Assembly (NCBI RefSeq): GCF_003355515.1
Contig: NZ_CP031367.1
Span: 310,001-374,000 of the forward strand
Direction of reading: 5' to 3'
Length of the DNA: 64,000 bases
From: Aliarcobacter trophiarum LMG 25534
Lineage (GTDB): Bacteria; Campylobacterota; Campylobacteria; Campylobacterales; Arcobacteraceae
The position numbers and the translations under genes were made by a program. The notes under the pieces are model-generated. The model was not told the origin of the DNA. It saw only the letters and a list, made by a program, of their open reading frames with translations, and did not search any database. Positions 20,219-29,791 of the stretch are shown one piece after another; position 1 is the first letter of the stretch; every line of letters begins with the position of its first letter.

Positions 20219-20740
20219 TTAATCCTCCTTTGAAGTTATTTTAGTTTTTCTTCTTTTTGCAAGAACAACAGAGCCTACAAGTGCAATTAGAAGTAAAATT
20301 GAGATTAACTCAAATGCAATAATCCACTCATTATAAAGTATCAATCCAACAGGTTTTATAGTTCCAAAATCACTCTCTATAGGAGTCAAATCTTTATTTG
20401 GAAGATTTGAAACTGCTTTTAGAACCAATATATTTAGAGGTATCATTAAAATAGCACCAAAACCAATAAGCATAAACTTTTTTGGCTCTTTTGGTAAATC
20501 TTCTTCTTTGATATTTAAGAACATCAAAATAAATAGAATTAAAGCCATAATAGCACCAGCATAAACGATAATTTGAACCATAAATAACAAAGTTGCATTT
20601 AAAAGTGCAAACATTCCAGCAACACTTAGCATGGTAATTAAAAGCCCCAATGCGCTAAACATTGGACTTCTGTAAACCAACATAGCAATAGCACCAGTAA
20701 TTGCAAAAAATGCTAAAGCAATAAATAGTATATCAGCCAT
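20219..20740 (-). CDS. nuoJ: complex I subunit NuoJ
   Basis: A 173-residue membrane subunit with five predicted helices and the characteristic QIIVYAGAIMALILFILMFLN segment near 56-76, which includes the pi-bulge helix. The C-terminal tail is basic and hydrophilic. Its ATG shares a base with the nuoI stop. It is shorter than some homologues but within the normal range for this subunit. Confidence 0.96.
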   Translation of the reverse strand: MADILFIALAFFAITGAIAMLVYRSPMFSALGLLITMLSVAGMFALLNATLLFMVQIIVYAGAIMALILFILMFLNIKEEDLPKEPKKFMLIGFGAILMIPLNILVLKAVSNLPNKDLTPIESDFGTIKPVGLILYNEWIIAFELISILLLIALVGSVVLAKRRKTKITSKED

Positions 20741-21240
20741 TATTCAAAATCCTTTGATCTCTCATTTTTCATAAGAGCTTTTTTATCTAATACAAACTCT
20801 TCTCTAGTCCCTGCTGTAAATGAGAAAATTCCTGTATCCATTCGTATTGCATCACATGGACAAGCTTCTACACAGTATCCACAAAATACACACTCAAGAA
20901 GGTCTATTTTAAACTCTTTTGGTCTTTTTTCATCAACACCATCAAATCTCTCTTCGGCTTCAATAAAGATACATTCAGCTGGACATGCAGTTGCACACAT
21001 AAAACAAGCAACACATTTTTCTGTTCCATCATCATGTTTTGTTAATCTATGAACACCTCTATACCTTTCAGTTATATCCGTTGGTTGAACTTCTGGATAT
21101 TGTAAAGTAGGTAAACCCTCAACATCTTTTAAGTTTTTAAAAAAGTGTTTAAAAGTTGTCTTCATACCTCCAGCAATTGCTGGGATATATAATTTATCTT
21201 TAAATGAATTTCCATATCTTGGTACTATTTTTATTGCCAT
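20740..21240 (-). CDS. nuoI: complex I subunit NuoI
   Basis: Peripheral-arm subunit that passes electrons through two [4Fe-4S] clusters (N6a and N6b) toward NuoB. In the 166-residue protein the ligands are C76, C79, C82 and C86-P, then C117, C120, C123 and C127-P. It starts one base after nuoH and overlaps nuoJ by one base. Confidence 0.97.
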   Translation of the reverse strand: MAIKIVPRYGNSFKDKLYIPAIAGGMKTTFKHFFKNLKDVEGLPTLQYPEVQPTDITERYRGVHRLTKHDDGTEKCVACFMCATACPAECIFIEAEERFDGVDEKRPKEFKIDLLECVFCGYCVEACPCDAIRMDTGIFSFTAGTREEFVLDKKALMKNERSKDFE

Positions 21241-21241
21241 C

Positions 21242-22516
21242 TTAACTTCCTAATACAACAATAGTTGCTGTTATTACAATATTTAATAAAGCTAGTGGAA
21301 TTAAAACTTTCCATCCTAGCATTTGTAGTTGGTCATATCTAATTCTTAAAACAGTCCATCTAACCCACATATATACAAAAGCCATCATAAAGAATTTAAC
21401 CATAAAGGCTCCAATTTGAATAACTGCTGTTGCAATATTTACTCCATTTGTTCCTAAACCAGTTACTAAAAATGATACTAAAAGCCCAACTATCGCAATA
21501 CAGATTGTCCAAAAAGCAATAGTTAAAATCTTTGTCTCTTTCTCTCTACTTGTATCATTCCCAACTCTTTTATTGTTTTTCTTCATCCATTTTGTAAATA
21601 TAAATATTTTAATTGGAAGTAAAATAATTATTGCCAAAATAACATAATTTATATTTGATTGAATAGATGCTGTATCCATCCAAGGAATTTGATATCCACC
21701 AAAAAACAGAGTAACTATTAAAGCACTTGATGCACTCATAGCTGCATATTCACCAACTTGAAATAGTCCAAATTTCATAGCACTATACTCTGTATGATAC
21801 CCTGCAACTATTTCACTTTCTCCTTCTGCTAAATCAAAAGGTGCTCTGTTTGTCTCAGCAAATGAACAAACTATAAAAATAATAGCAGCAAGAGGTTGAA
21901 TAAATATTCCCCACATAGGGATAACTCCAAGATAAGTTCCTGTTTGAGCATTTACAATATCTGTTAAGTGAATAGAACCATAAGAGATAATCATAGAGAT
22001 AATAGATAATCCCATAGCAGCTTCATATGATATTACTTGAGCAGATGCTCTAATTGAACCTAAAAGACCATATTTACTTTGTGATGAGTAACCACCCAAA
22101 ATAATTCCATATACACTAAGTCCAGCAAATGCCAAAAACCACATAATTCCAAGGTGATTTGGAATGGCTTGCATTGTATGCGCTTTTCCATCAATTACTA
22201 AAACATCAGCATATGGAATAACAGCAAAAGTTAAAAAAGAGCATAAAAAAACAATAGCAGGAGCAATTGTAAAGAAAAACTTATGTTTTATATGAGAAGG
22301 TGTAAAATCTTCTTTAAAGATAAGTTTTAGCATATCAGCAACTGCTTGAACAAGACCACCTAGTCTTATAACTCCAATGCTACATCTATTTGGACCACTT
22401 CTATCTTGAATAAATCCAGCAATTCTTCTCTCCCACCAAACCCAAAGTGGTGTTAGCCCAACGGCAAGAACCACTGATAAGGCAATATTTACAATAATTA
22501 TAATTGTAGTACTCAT
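21242..22516 (-). CDS. nuoH: complex I subunit NuoH, with extra membrane segment
   Basis: Membrane subunit that forms the quinone-chamber floor. At 424 residues it is clearly longer than the usual roughly 325-350. Core motifs are present: WWERRIAGFIQDRSGPNR near 27-44, SFAETNRAPFDLAEGESEIV near 217-236 and VRWTVLRIRYDQL near the C-terminus. The extra length lies between GGYQIPWM (near 273) and the last core helices. It contains two added hydrophobic stretches separated by a charged segment (KWMKKNNKRVGND). The start overlaps nuoG by four bases. Confidence 0.95.
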   Translation of the reverse strand: MSTTIIIIVNIALSVVLAVGLTPLWVWWERRIAGFIQDRSGPNRCSIGVIRLGGLVQAVADMLKLIFKEDFTPSHIKHKFFFTIAPAIVFLCSFLTFAVIPYADVLVIDGKAHTMQAIPNHLGIMWFLAFAGLSVYGIILGGYSSQSKYGLLGSIRASAQVISYEAAMGLSIISMIISYGSIHLTDIVNAQTGTYLGVIPMWGIFIQPLAAIIFIVCSFAETNRAPFDLAEGESEIVAGYHTEYSAMKFGLFQVGEYAAMSASSALIVTLFFGGYQIPWMDTASIQSNINYVILAIIILLPIKIFIFTKWMKKNNKRVGNDTSREKETKILTIAFWTICIAIVGLLVSFLVTGLGTNGVNIATAVIQIGAFMVKFFMMAFVYMWVRWTVLRIRYDQLQMLGWKVLIPLALLNIVITATIVVLGS

Positions 22517-23949
22517 ATAGTTCCTTTTTCAATCATAGATTTTATGTTTTCTATAATTGTTGTAATTGTAGGCATTGGAATATCTTTATCCAATTTTGAT
22601 ACAACTTTTTGTCTTATTCCATCACAGTTTATGTATGAACCACTTTTTTCATAAAATGAGGCAACAGGAAGGGCAATGTGCGAATTTCCTACACTTAAAC
22701 AATGGTGAGAGAATAAAGAGATAAGTTTTTTATTTTCAAGTAAATTTAACTTATCTTCAAAATAGCTATTTTCTAAAACAAAAACAGTTTTTGCATCATT
22801 TAAAGCCTTTTCAAAAAACTCTTTAGACTCATCTATTTCAAGCTCTTTAAAAGATGCTCTATTAGCAGTTCTATCAGCTTTTTTTAACCAATCATCAGCA
22901 AATGCTTCATCATAACTATTTGGCGAATAACCACTTAGTTTTATATTTAATTTATTTGCTAGAGCTTTTACATTTATCATCTCTTCATATGATAGATTAG
23001 GACTTAAAAGTATTAGTTTAGTATCTTCACTTGAAAGCTCTTTAAAGATATTAATAATAGCATTTGAAATATTTGTCTCGTTTTTATCAATTAGGGCTGT
23101 TGTAAATCTATTTTTTGCATCATTTTCATAAGACAATCTTCCATAATCACACATAAACCAACCATTTACTGCTCTATTTGTTCTAGGTCTAAATCTATAT
23201 ATAATATCGTCTTTATATTTCTCTTTTCTATGATCTACATTTATATTACACCCTTTTGAACAACCATTACAAATAGCTTCAAAACTTTGTAAAAACCAAA
23301 CTCTTTGCTTAAATCTAAACTCTTTACTTGTTAATGCTCCAACAGGACATAAATCAACAACATTCATAGCATATGGATTGTCTAATGGTCGTCCTGGGAA
23401 TGTTCCAATTACTGAGTGGTCTGTTCTATCAATTACACCTAGCTCTGCAGTTTTTGTAATATCTTTACAAAATCTTACACATCTAAGACAAAGTACGCAT
23501 CTCTCTTGATCTAGCATAACATTTGAACCTAAATCAACTCTTTTTCTTGCATTATTTTTGTTATCAATATTTACTCTTGAAGCATAAAAACCTGATTCCA
23601 TATAGTAATCTTGTAGTTTACACTCACCAGCTTGATCACATGTAGGACAATCTATAGGGTGATTTATAAGTTCTAGTTCTAAAATATCTTTTCGAACATT
23701 TTCTATTTTTTCACCTTTTGTTCTTATAATCATACCATCTTTAATTGGTGTATCACATGCGATTTGAGGTCTTTTCTGACCTTCAATCTCAACCATACAC
23801 ATTCTACAATTTCCATCTTTTCCCAACGCTTGATGATAACAAAAGTGAGGGATATGGATTTTCTCATCCAATAATTTATCAATTAACAAGCTACCTTTAG
23901 TAGCTTGAAATTGAACTCCATTAATTGTTATACTAACTTGATCAGCCAT
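22513..23949 (-). CDS. nuoG: complex I subunit NuoG, short form
   Basis: Iron-sulfur subunit of the NADH-oxidising arm. I chose the ATG at 23947-23949 (MADQVSITING), which has AAGGGG upstream; a longer frame back to 24075 would run deep into gltA. The 478-residue protein has a [2Fe-2S] site (C37, C48, C51, C65), a His-Cys [4Fe-4S] site (H97, C101, C104, C110), a further [4Fe-4S] site (C151, C154, C157, C201) and an extra set C227, C230, C234, C267 that fits the distal N7 cluster. The molybdopterin-like domain of most NuoG proteins (800-900 residues) is largely missing, reduced to about 200 residues. Confidence 0.94.
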   Translation of the reverse strand: MADQVSITINGVQFQATKGSLLIDKLLDEKIHIPHFCYHQALGKDGNCRMCMVEIEGQKRPQIACDTPIKDGMIIRTKGEKIENVRKDILELELINHPIDCPTCDQAGECKLQDYYMESGFYASRVNIDNKNNARKRVDLGSNVMLDQERCVLCLRCVRFCKDITKTAELGVIDRTDHSVIGTFPGRPLDNPYAMNVVDLCPVGALTSKEFRFKQRVWFLQSFEAICNGCSKGCNINVDHRKEKYKDDIIYRFRPRTNRAVNGWFMCDYGRLSYENDAKNRFTTALIDKNETNISNAIINIFKELSSEDTKLILLSPNLSYEEMINVKALANKLNIKLSGYSPNSYDEAFADDWLKKADRTANRASFKELEIDESKEFFEKALNDAKTVFVLENSYFEDKLNLLENKKLISLFSHHCLSVGNSHIALPVASFYEKSGSYINCDGIRQKVVSKLDKDIPMPTITTIIENIKSMIEKGTI

Positions 23950-23971
23950 AAATTCATATCCCCTTATTATT

Positions 23972-25258
23972 TTATTTACCTGTATATAATTGTCTTGGTC
24001 TAGCAATTTTATGTTTTGGATCTCTTTTGAACTCTGCCCATTGAGCAATCCATCCTGGTGTTCTTCCAATAACAAAAATAGGTGTAAACATCTCTACTGG
24101 AATTTTAAGTGCTGTTAAGATAACTCCTGAATAGAAGTCAATATTTGGATATAGTCCTCTTTCTTTAAAGTAATCATCTTTTAGAGCAGCTTCTTCAACA
24201 GCAGTTGCAATATCAATTAATTTTGAATCAAGGTTTAATTTTTCTCTTAATTGACCTTGTAAATCTCTTAAAGTATCAGCTCTTGGATCTCTATTTTTAT
24301 AAACTCTATGGCCAAATCCCATAAGTCTAAATGGATCATTTTTATCTTTAGCTTTTGCAATAAAGCTTGGTACATTTTTAACATCACCAATCATTCTTAA
24401 TTGATCCATAACTTTCTCATTTGCTCCACCGTGAGCCGCTCCCCAAAGTGCTGAAATTCCTGAAGCAATTGCTACATAAGGGTGAGCTTCAGTCGAACCA
24501 ACATTTCTAACTGTTGTTGTAGAAGCATTTTGTTCATGATCTGCATGAAGAGTTAAAATAGCATCAAGTGCATCAACTTCAATTTGAGTAATCTCTTGAT
24601 TTTTACCATTTCCTAAATACTTCATTTTTCCACCTGGATATGCTCTTAACATATATAAGAAGTTTTCTGTGAAGTATCTATTAATATCTGGATATATCAT
24701 AGGTGTTCCAATTGAGTTTCTATATGCCATAGCTGCAATTGTAGGCATTTTAGCCATAATTCTATTTTGCATTGTTCTATACTCATCTTCATCTTCTAAA
24801 TGTAAATGATCCTTATAAAATGCAGATAGTGCCATAGTTGAAGCTGCCATTGTTGCCATTGGATGAGCTTTATCAGGTAGAGCATCAAATAGTCTAATAA
24901 TTCCTTCATCAACAAAAGATCTATGTCTTATTTCTAAATCAAGATTTTTTGATTCATCTTTAGTTGGAAGTCTTCCGTTCATAAGTAAGAAAGATACATC
25001 TAAAAATGAGTGTTTACCAGCTAAATCAGCTATATCATAACCTCTATATTTAAGCTCCGAGTTTTCGCCATCAATAAATGTAATTTTTGATTCACAAGCA
25101 GCAGTTGAAGTATATCCAGGGTCAAATGTAAACATTCCTGAATCTTTATAAAAAGTAGAAATATCTACAACACTTGGTCCTCTTGTACCATCTACAATAT
25201 TGTACTCATAAGATTTACCATTTCTATTGTCAGTAAAAGTCATCGTATTCTTTGCCAT
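23972..25258 (-). CDS. gltA: citrate synthase (type II)
   Basis: Condenses oxaloacetate and acetyl-CoA to citrate, the entry step of the TCA cycle. In the 428-residue protein the catalytic residues are H276 (WGAAHGGAN), H317 (GFGHRVYKNRDPRA) and D374 (PNIDFYSG). The N-terminal beta domain marks the hexameric, NADH-sensitive type II class. It lies inside the complex I operon, 32 bases after nuoF and 22 bases before nuoG, with AAGGAG before its ATG. No promoter is visible in the short gaps, so it is probably co-transcribed with nuo. Confidence 0.98.
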   Translation of the reverse strand: MAKNTMTFTDNRNGKSYEYNIVDGTRGPSVVDISTFYKDSGMFTFDPGYTSTAACESKITFIDGENSELKYRGYDIADLAGKHSFLDVSFLLMNGRLPTKDESKNLDLEIRHRSFVDEGIIRLFDALPDKAHPMATMAASTMALSAFYKDHLHLEDEDEYRTMQNRIMAKMPTIAAMAYRNSIGTPMIYPDINRYFTENFLYMLRAYPGGKMKYLGNGKNQEITQIEVDALDAILTLHADHEQNASTTTVRNVGSTEAHPYVAIASGISALWGAAHGGANEKVMDQLRMIGDVKNVPSFIAKAKDKNDPFRLMGFGHRVYKNRDPRADTLRDLQGQLREKLNLDSKLIDIATAVEEAALKDDYFKERGLYPNIDFYSGVILTALKIPVEMFTPIFVIGRTPGWIAQWAEFKRDPKHKIARPRQLYTGK

Positions 25259-25290
25259 TTTGTTCTCCTTATTTTAATTTTAAAATTAAT

Positions 25291-26544
25291 CTATACTTTT
25301 TTGATATAAGCGTCAAATTCACTTCTAAATTTCTTTACAATACTTGCAATAATGTCTTTAACAGCAGGTGCGAAAACACAAACTGTTTTTCCATTCATAG
25401 TTTCGCAAACATCAAGTATTGTTTGTAAATCATTTGAAGAGCCACAACCCTCTATAATATCTCTTATAATTTTATCAATCCAACCACAACCTTCTCTACA
25501 AGGTGTACATTGACCACACGATTCATGATGATAAAATTCAATAATATTTTTTGCAACTTCAACCATACATGCACTATCATCAATTACAATCATACCTCCT
25601 GTACCTAAAGTTGAACCTATATCCCACATTGACTCATAATCTAATACTGCTTTTTCTACTTCATCAGCTGTTAGTATTGGACATGAAGTTCCACCTGGAA
25701 TGATAGCTTTTAACTTTTTACCATCAAGCATTCCACCACCAACTTCATTTAAGAAGTCAATCATTTTGTTACCATATTGAAGTTCATAAACTCCTGGGTT
25801 TTTAACAGGTCCTGAAATAGCAAAAAGCATAGTTCCTGGTGATTTTTCTGTTCCATATTTTGTATAACCTTCAGAGCCATTTTCTACAATATTTGGTACA
25901 GATGAGATAGTTTCAACATTGTTTACAGTTGCTGGATCTCCATAAAACCATTCACACTCTTTTCCATGTGGTTTTAATCTAGGATGTCCTCTTTTCCCTT
26001 CTATTGACTCTATAAGTGCAGATTTTTCTCCACAAATATAGGCTCCTCCACCTCTATGAACAGTAATATCAACTTTGAAATCATACTTATCCATAATTTT
26101 ATCACCAATGATTTTTGCTTTATAAGCTTCTTGTATAGCTTCATTTAATCTATCTATAAAAAACTTATACTCTCCTCTTATATAAATATAAGCATGATTT
26201 GCTTGGATTGCCCAACAAGTACAAATAATACCTTCTATTAAAAGATGTGGGTCATATTGAAAAATCTGTCTATCTTTAAAAGTTCCAGGTTCACTCTCAT
26301 CACCATTTACTATTAAATATCTAGGTCTTTCATCAACTGGTGGCATAAGTTCCCATTTAGGACCACAAGCGGCTCCACCACCACCTTTTCCTCTAAGCCC
26401 TGATTTTGTAACTTCAGCAGTAACCTCTTCAGGTTTCATAGTAAAAAGTTTATCTATAGAAGAGTATCTACCATTTGCAAGAGCAACTTCAAGTTTATGA
26501 GAATTTGGAATATCAAAATTTTTACTTACTATTTTAGTTATCAT
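25291..26544 (-). CDS. nuoF: complex I subunit NuoF (NADH-binding)
   Basis: Binds NADH and FMN and the first [4Fe-4S] cluster (N3). The 417-residue protein has the glycine-rich nucleotide segment GLRGKGGGGAACGPKW (49-64), the flavin-loop GGGAYICGEKSALIESIEG (165-183), and cluster ligands C343, C346, C349 and C389. It overlaps nuoE by 11 bases. Its presence shows that the complex accepts electrons from NADH, unlike Campylobacter and Helicobacter, whose complex I lacks NuoE and NuoF. Confidence 0.98.
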   Translation of the reverse strand: MITKIVSKNFDIPNSHKLEVALANGRYSSIDKLFTMKPEEVTAEVTKSGLRGKGGGGAACGPKWELMPPVDERPRYLIVNGDESEPGTFKDRQIFQYDPHLLIEGIICTCWAIQANHAYIYIRGEYKFFIDRLNEAIQEAYKAKIIGDKIMDKYDFKVDITVHRGGGAYICGEKSALIESIEGKRGHPRLKPHGKECEWFYGDPATVNNVETISSVPNIVENGSEGYTKYGTEKSPGTMLFAISGPVKNPGVYELQYGNKMIDFLNEVGGGMLDGKKLKAIIPGGTSCPILTADEVEKAVLDYESMWDIGSTLGTGGMIVIDDSACMVEVAKNIIEFYHHESCGQCTPCREGCGWIDKIIRDIIEGCGSSNDLQTILDVCETMNGKTVCVFAPAVKDIIASIVKKFRSEFDAYIKKV

Positions 26545-27019
26545 TTTTACACTCCCAAATTATTTTCTCTAGCTTCTCTTTTGTAAGTTTTTCATGATAA
26601 ACATTATTTAGTGCAATCATTGGAGCGCCTCCACAAGCACCTTGACACTCAACTTCACTAAAAGTAAAAAGTCCATCAGCACTTGTTTGACCAGGTTCTA
26701 ATCCTAAGCTCTCTTTTATATAAGCTTTAAGCTCTCTTGCACCCATTAGCATACATGAAACTGTTTTACATAGTTCAATATGATACTTACCTTTTGGTTT
26801 TAAATTAAACATTGTATAAAAGGTTGCAACCTCATATACTTGCATTGGGCTTTTTTCTACTTTACTAGCTACATAAACCATAGCTTCTGGACTTACCCAA
26901 CCTTCTTGTTCTTGTACTAACCATAAAGCTGGTAGCATACAAGAGTCGATTTTTGGATATCTTGAAGCATACTCTTGAAATTTTGCTTCATTTTCTGGTG
27001 TATATTTAAAACTACTCAT
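26534..27019 (-). CDS. nuoE: complex I subunit NuoE
   Basis: A thioredoxin-fold subunit of 161 residues with a [2Fe-2S] cluster (N1a) bound by C84, C89, C125 and C129. It pairs with NuoF to form the NADH-oxidising module. The ATG shares one base with the nuoCD stop and the end overlaps nuoF by 11 bases, indicating translational coupling. Length is normal. Confidence 0.97.
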   Translation of the reverse strand: MSSFKYTPENEAKFQEYASRYPKIDSCMLPALWLVQEQEGWVSPEAMVYVASKVEKSPMQVYEVATFYTMFNLKPKGKYHIELCKTVSCMLMGARELKAYIKESLGLEPGQTSADGLFTFSEVECQGACGGAPMIALNNVYHEKLTKEKLEKIIWECKNDN

Positions 27020-28653
27020 TATCTATCAAACTCCCCAGCAATAAAATTCAAACTAGCCATTGTAACAACGGCATCAGCTAACATTGTTCCTTCAACTATT
27101 TTTGAATAAGCAGCAAGTGAGTAAAAACAAGGTGGTCTACATTTTACTTTATAAGGTCTTCCACTTCCATCACTTACAATAAAAAATCCTAATTCACCAT
27201 TCGTAGCTTCAGTTGAGCTGTAATACTCACCTTTAGGAACTAAAATTCCTTCAAAAGTAAGTTTAAATTGGTTCATTAATCCTTCAATATTTCCATAAAC
27301 ATCTTTTTTCAAAGGAAGCACTGCATTTGGTGCATATACATTTATTGCACCATCTGGCATATTTTTCATAGCTTGTCTTATTATTTTTATAGATTGAATA
27401 GACTCTTCAAATCTACACATCATTCTGTCATAAACATCTCCATGACTTCCAATAACTAGATCAAAATCAAAGTTTTCATATCCGTAGTATGGTTTATCTT
27501 TTCTTAAATCATGAGCAACTCCTGTTGCTCTTAAGTTTGGTCCAGAAATACCATTAGCAAGTGCAAAATCAGATTTTATAACTCCAATGTCTTGTGTTCT
27601 ATCATGGAAAAGCTTATTATGAGCTATCAATGATAGTACATCTGAGATTGCTTTTTCAGATGTTTTTAGGACTTCTTCTAAATCTTTGTCAAAACCATCG
27701 TATAAATCAAACTCCAAACCACCAATTCTTGTATATGTATTTGTAAGTCTAGCTCCTGTAAGTTTTGATAATAGATCATAAGCTTGATCTCTTGCTCCAA
27801 ATAGATACCAAAGGCTTGTAAGTCCACCTAAATCAACCATATTTGCTGCATTACAAACAAAGTGGTCAATTATACGGCTTAACTCACCAATTACTACTCT
27901 TATCATTTTGGCTCTAGGAGTTATCTCAATTTTCATCATATCTTCAATAGCTTTTGCCCAACCTATGTTGTTTAAAATAGCACTACAATAATTTAATCTA
28001 TCAGTATATGGGATTACTTGAGAGTAAGTGTGATGTTCACAGGCTTTTTCAAAACCTCTATGTAAATATCCAATTTCAGTAACACAAGCAGCTATTGTCT
28101 CACCTTCAAGTGCTACAAAGTTTCTTATAGTTCCATGACTTGCAGGGTGAGATGGACCAACATTTAAAAGCATTAAATCTGCTATTTCATCATCAGAATA
28201 GTTTTTTGATTTAAGTAAAGGCATCATCTCATCCATTAAATCATCAGTCTCTGTACAAATTTGCCCTTTAGTGATTTTATAATCTTTTCTCAAAGGGTGC
28301 CCTTCAAACTGTTGATGATTTAAAACTCTTTTTAAGTTAGGATGATTTGTAAATAATACTCCATATTGATCATATGCTTCTCTTTCTGCCCAATTTGCAG
28401 ATGGAAAAAGATCATAAACTGAATCAATACTTAAAGTTTCATCATTTACGAAGGCTTTTACAGTAGTCTCTTTTTTGAAATCAGAGCTTCTTAAAACATA
28501 AACAACAGCAAATCTACTAGGTGTTGAATCTGGAAATTTTAAATAATCAACTGCAGTCATATCTAAAAGAATTGTAAAATCTTCATCTTTTTTCAATTTT
28601 AAAAGAGTAGCTCTTAAATCTTTTGAATCAACTAATAAATCACATTTAAGCAT
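27019..28653 (-). CDS. nuoC: complex I fused subunit NuoCD
   Basis: A 544-residue fusion of the NuoC and NuoD quinone-module subunits. The NuoC part (about 1-140) shows its signature [18 protein letters not shown] (90-107) and EGHPLRKDY (117-125). A short linker leads into NuoD, which begins around 160 with [14 protein letters not shown]. The C-terminus ends in GEFDR, as normal for NuoD. NuoD, with NuoB, forms the quinone-binding pocket. The start overlaps nuoB by eight bases. The fusion is known in E. coli and other groups, so it is not a sequencing artefact. Confidence 0.97.
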   Translation of the reverse strand: MLKCDLLVDSKDLRATLLKLKKDEDFTILLDMTAVDYLKFPDSTPSRFAVVYVLRSSDFKKETTVKAFVNDETLSIDSVYDLFPSANWAEREAYDQYGVLFTNHPNLKRVLNHQQFEGHPLRKDYKITKGQICTETDDLMDEMMPLLKSKNYSDDEIADLMLLNVGPSHPASHGTIRNFVALEGETIAACVTEIGYLHRGFEKACEHHTYSQVIPYTDRLNYCSAILNNIGWAKAIEDMMKIEITPRAKMIRVVIGELSRIIDHFVCNAANMVDLGGLTSLWYLFGARDQAYDLLSKLTGARLTNTYTRIGGLEFDLYDGFDKDLEEVLKTSEKAISDVLSLIAHNKLFHDRTQDIGVIKSDFALANGISGPNLRATGVAHDLRKDKPYYGYENFDFDLVIGSHGDVYDRMMCRFEESIQSIKIIRQAMKNMPDGAINVYAPNAVLPLKKDVYGNIEGLMNQFKLTFEGILVPKGEYYSSTEATNGELGFFIVSDGSGRPYKVKCRPPCFYSLAAYSKIVEGTMLADAVVTMASLNFIAGEFDR

Positions 28654-29161
28654 CTAAAAATCCTTTATACTCTTTAACTCTATCTTTAATAATTGACTCA
28701 TTTTTTGCTTTCTCTTGAATTCTCATAATTGCATCAAGAACAGCTTCTGGTCTTGGTGGGCAACCAGCAACATACTCATCAACTGGAATAATTTCATCAA
28801 TTCCTTGAACAGTTGCATAGTTGTCATAAAATCCACCACTAGAGGCACATGCTCCCATAGAGATAACCCATTTTGGTTCACACATCTGCTCATAAATCTT
28901 TTTTAAAATTGGAGCTTGTTTATATGAGATAGTTCCAGCAACTATCAATAAATCTGCTTGTCTTGGAGAAAATCGTACAACTTCAGCTCCAAATCTTGAA
29001 ACATCATATCTAGAAGCGGCAACAGCCATAAACTCAATACCACAACAAGCAGTTCCAAATGCCATAGGCCAAAGAGAGTATGACCTTCCCCAGTTAATAG
29101 CTGCATCTAACTTTGTAGTAAGAATGCTATCTCCTAAACTTGATTCAACTCCTAATCCCAT
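28646..29161 (-). CDS. nuoB: complex I subunit NuoB
   Basis: Carries cluster N2, the last iron-sulfur centre before quinone. In the 171-residue protein the ligands are the adjacent pair C39-C40 ([10 protein letters not shown]), C105 (GACASSGG) and C134 (AGCPPRPE). It overlaps nuoA by 10 bases and nuoCD by 8. Length is typical. Confidence 0.97.
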   Translation of the reverse strand: MGLGVESSLGDSILTTKLDAAINWGRSYSLWPMAFGTACCGIEFMAVAASRYDVSRFGAEVVRFSPRQADLLIVAGTISYKQAPILKKIYEQMCEPKWVISMGACASSGGFYDNYATVQGIDEIIPVDEYVAGCPPRPEAVLDAIMRIQEKAKNESIIKDRVKEYKGFLDA

Positions 29162-29514
29162 GATAAAGCCTTTTTCTTATAGATATAAATTAATCCAATA
29201 AATAACAGTCCCATAAAGATAAACATCTTAAATAGTCCAGCAACTCCCAGATCAACAACATTTACAGCCCAAGGAAACATAAAAATCACTTCCACATCAA
29301 AAAGTAAAAATGAGATAGCAACCAAATAGAATTTTACAGAAAATCTATTGTTTGTTGTTCCAACAGGATTTGTAACCCCACTTTCATAGACATTGTTTTT
29401 CATAACAGAGTCTTTGTTTTGAGGACCAATAAATTTGGTAAGCATAAAAACAACTGCAAGAATTACGCCAATGGCAATAAATATAGCAGATGCTAAGATT
29501 AATTCAGCAGACAT
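29152..29514 (-). CDS. nuoA: complex I subunit NuoA
   Basis: A 120-residue membrane subunit with three helices. The conserved acidic loop [15 protein letters not shown] and the helix [14 protein letters not shown] are present. It is the first gene of the nuo operon: AGGAAAAAAG precedes its ATG, and a TACAAT element lies about 39 bases upstream. The order nuoABCDEF-gltA-GHIJKLMN then runs without an internal terminator to 14940. Confidence 0.96.
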   Translation of the reverse strand: MSAELILASAIFIAIGVILAVVFMLTKFIGPQNKDSVMKNNVYESGVTNPVGTTNNRFSVKFYLVAISFLLFDVEVIFMFPWAVNVVDLGVAGLFKMFIFMGLLFIGLIYIYKKKALSWD

Positions 29515-29552
29515 CTTTTTTCCTATCTTTTATAAAATATAATCAGAAGTTG

Positions 29553-29558
29553 ATTGTA
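29553..29558 (-). promoter_or_regulatory. putative nuo operon -10 element
   Basis: TACAAT on the minus strand within TGTACAATCAAC, about 38 bases before nuoA. It resembles the -10 elements before ndk, purL and the LD-carboxypeptidase gene. Confidence 0.5.
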
Positions 29559-29666
29559 CACAAATTTTTTAAACTAAACAATTTTATTGCACTTTTATAG
29601 CTAATTAAAAAAATAAGTGTGAATAAATGTAATACTTTCTAATCTTGACAAATTAACTATTGATGG

Positions 29667-29690
29667 AACAAGCCTTTTATAAGGCTTGTT
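29667..29690. repeat. 10-bp perfect inverted repeat between nuoA and the UbiD-family gene
   Basis: aacaagcctt (29667-29676) and aaggcttgtt (29681-29690) with a 4-base loop. It has no T run on either side, so it may be an operator or a leader hairpin rather than a terminator. Confidence 0.5.
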
Positions 29691-29791
29691 TGAAATAAAG
29701 CTAAAATTTTATTTGCTACAAAAAGAAACATCAAGAGATATTAAAGAAGATAATGATAGAGTAAAATCTTATTAAACCTTAAGGAAAAATA

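Noticed and set aside
22513-24075. NuoG starting at 24075
   Set aside because: The extra 42 residues come from gltA in another frame and do not resemble NuoG. The start at 23949 has a ribosome site.
29645-29650. TTGACA as a -35 box for the UbiD-family gene
   Set aside because: No -10 lies at the right distance; the next element is the inverted repeat.
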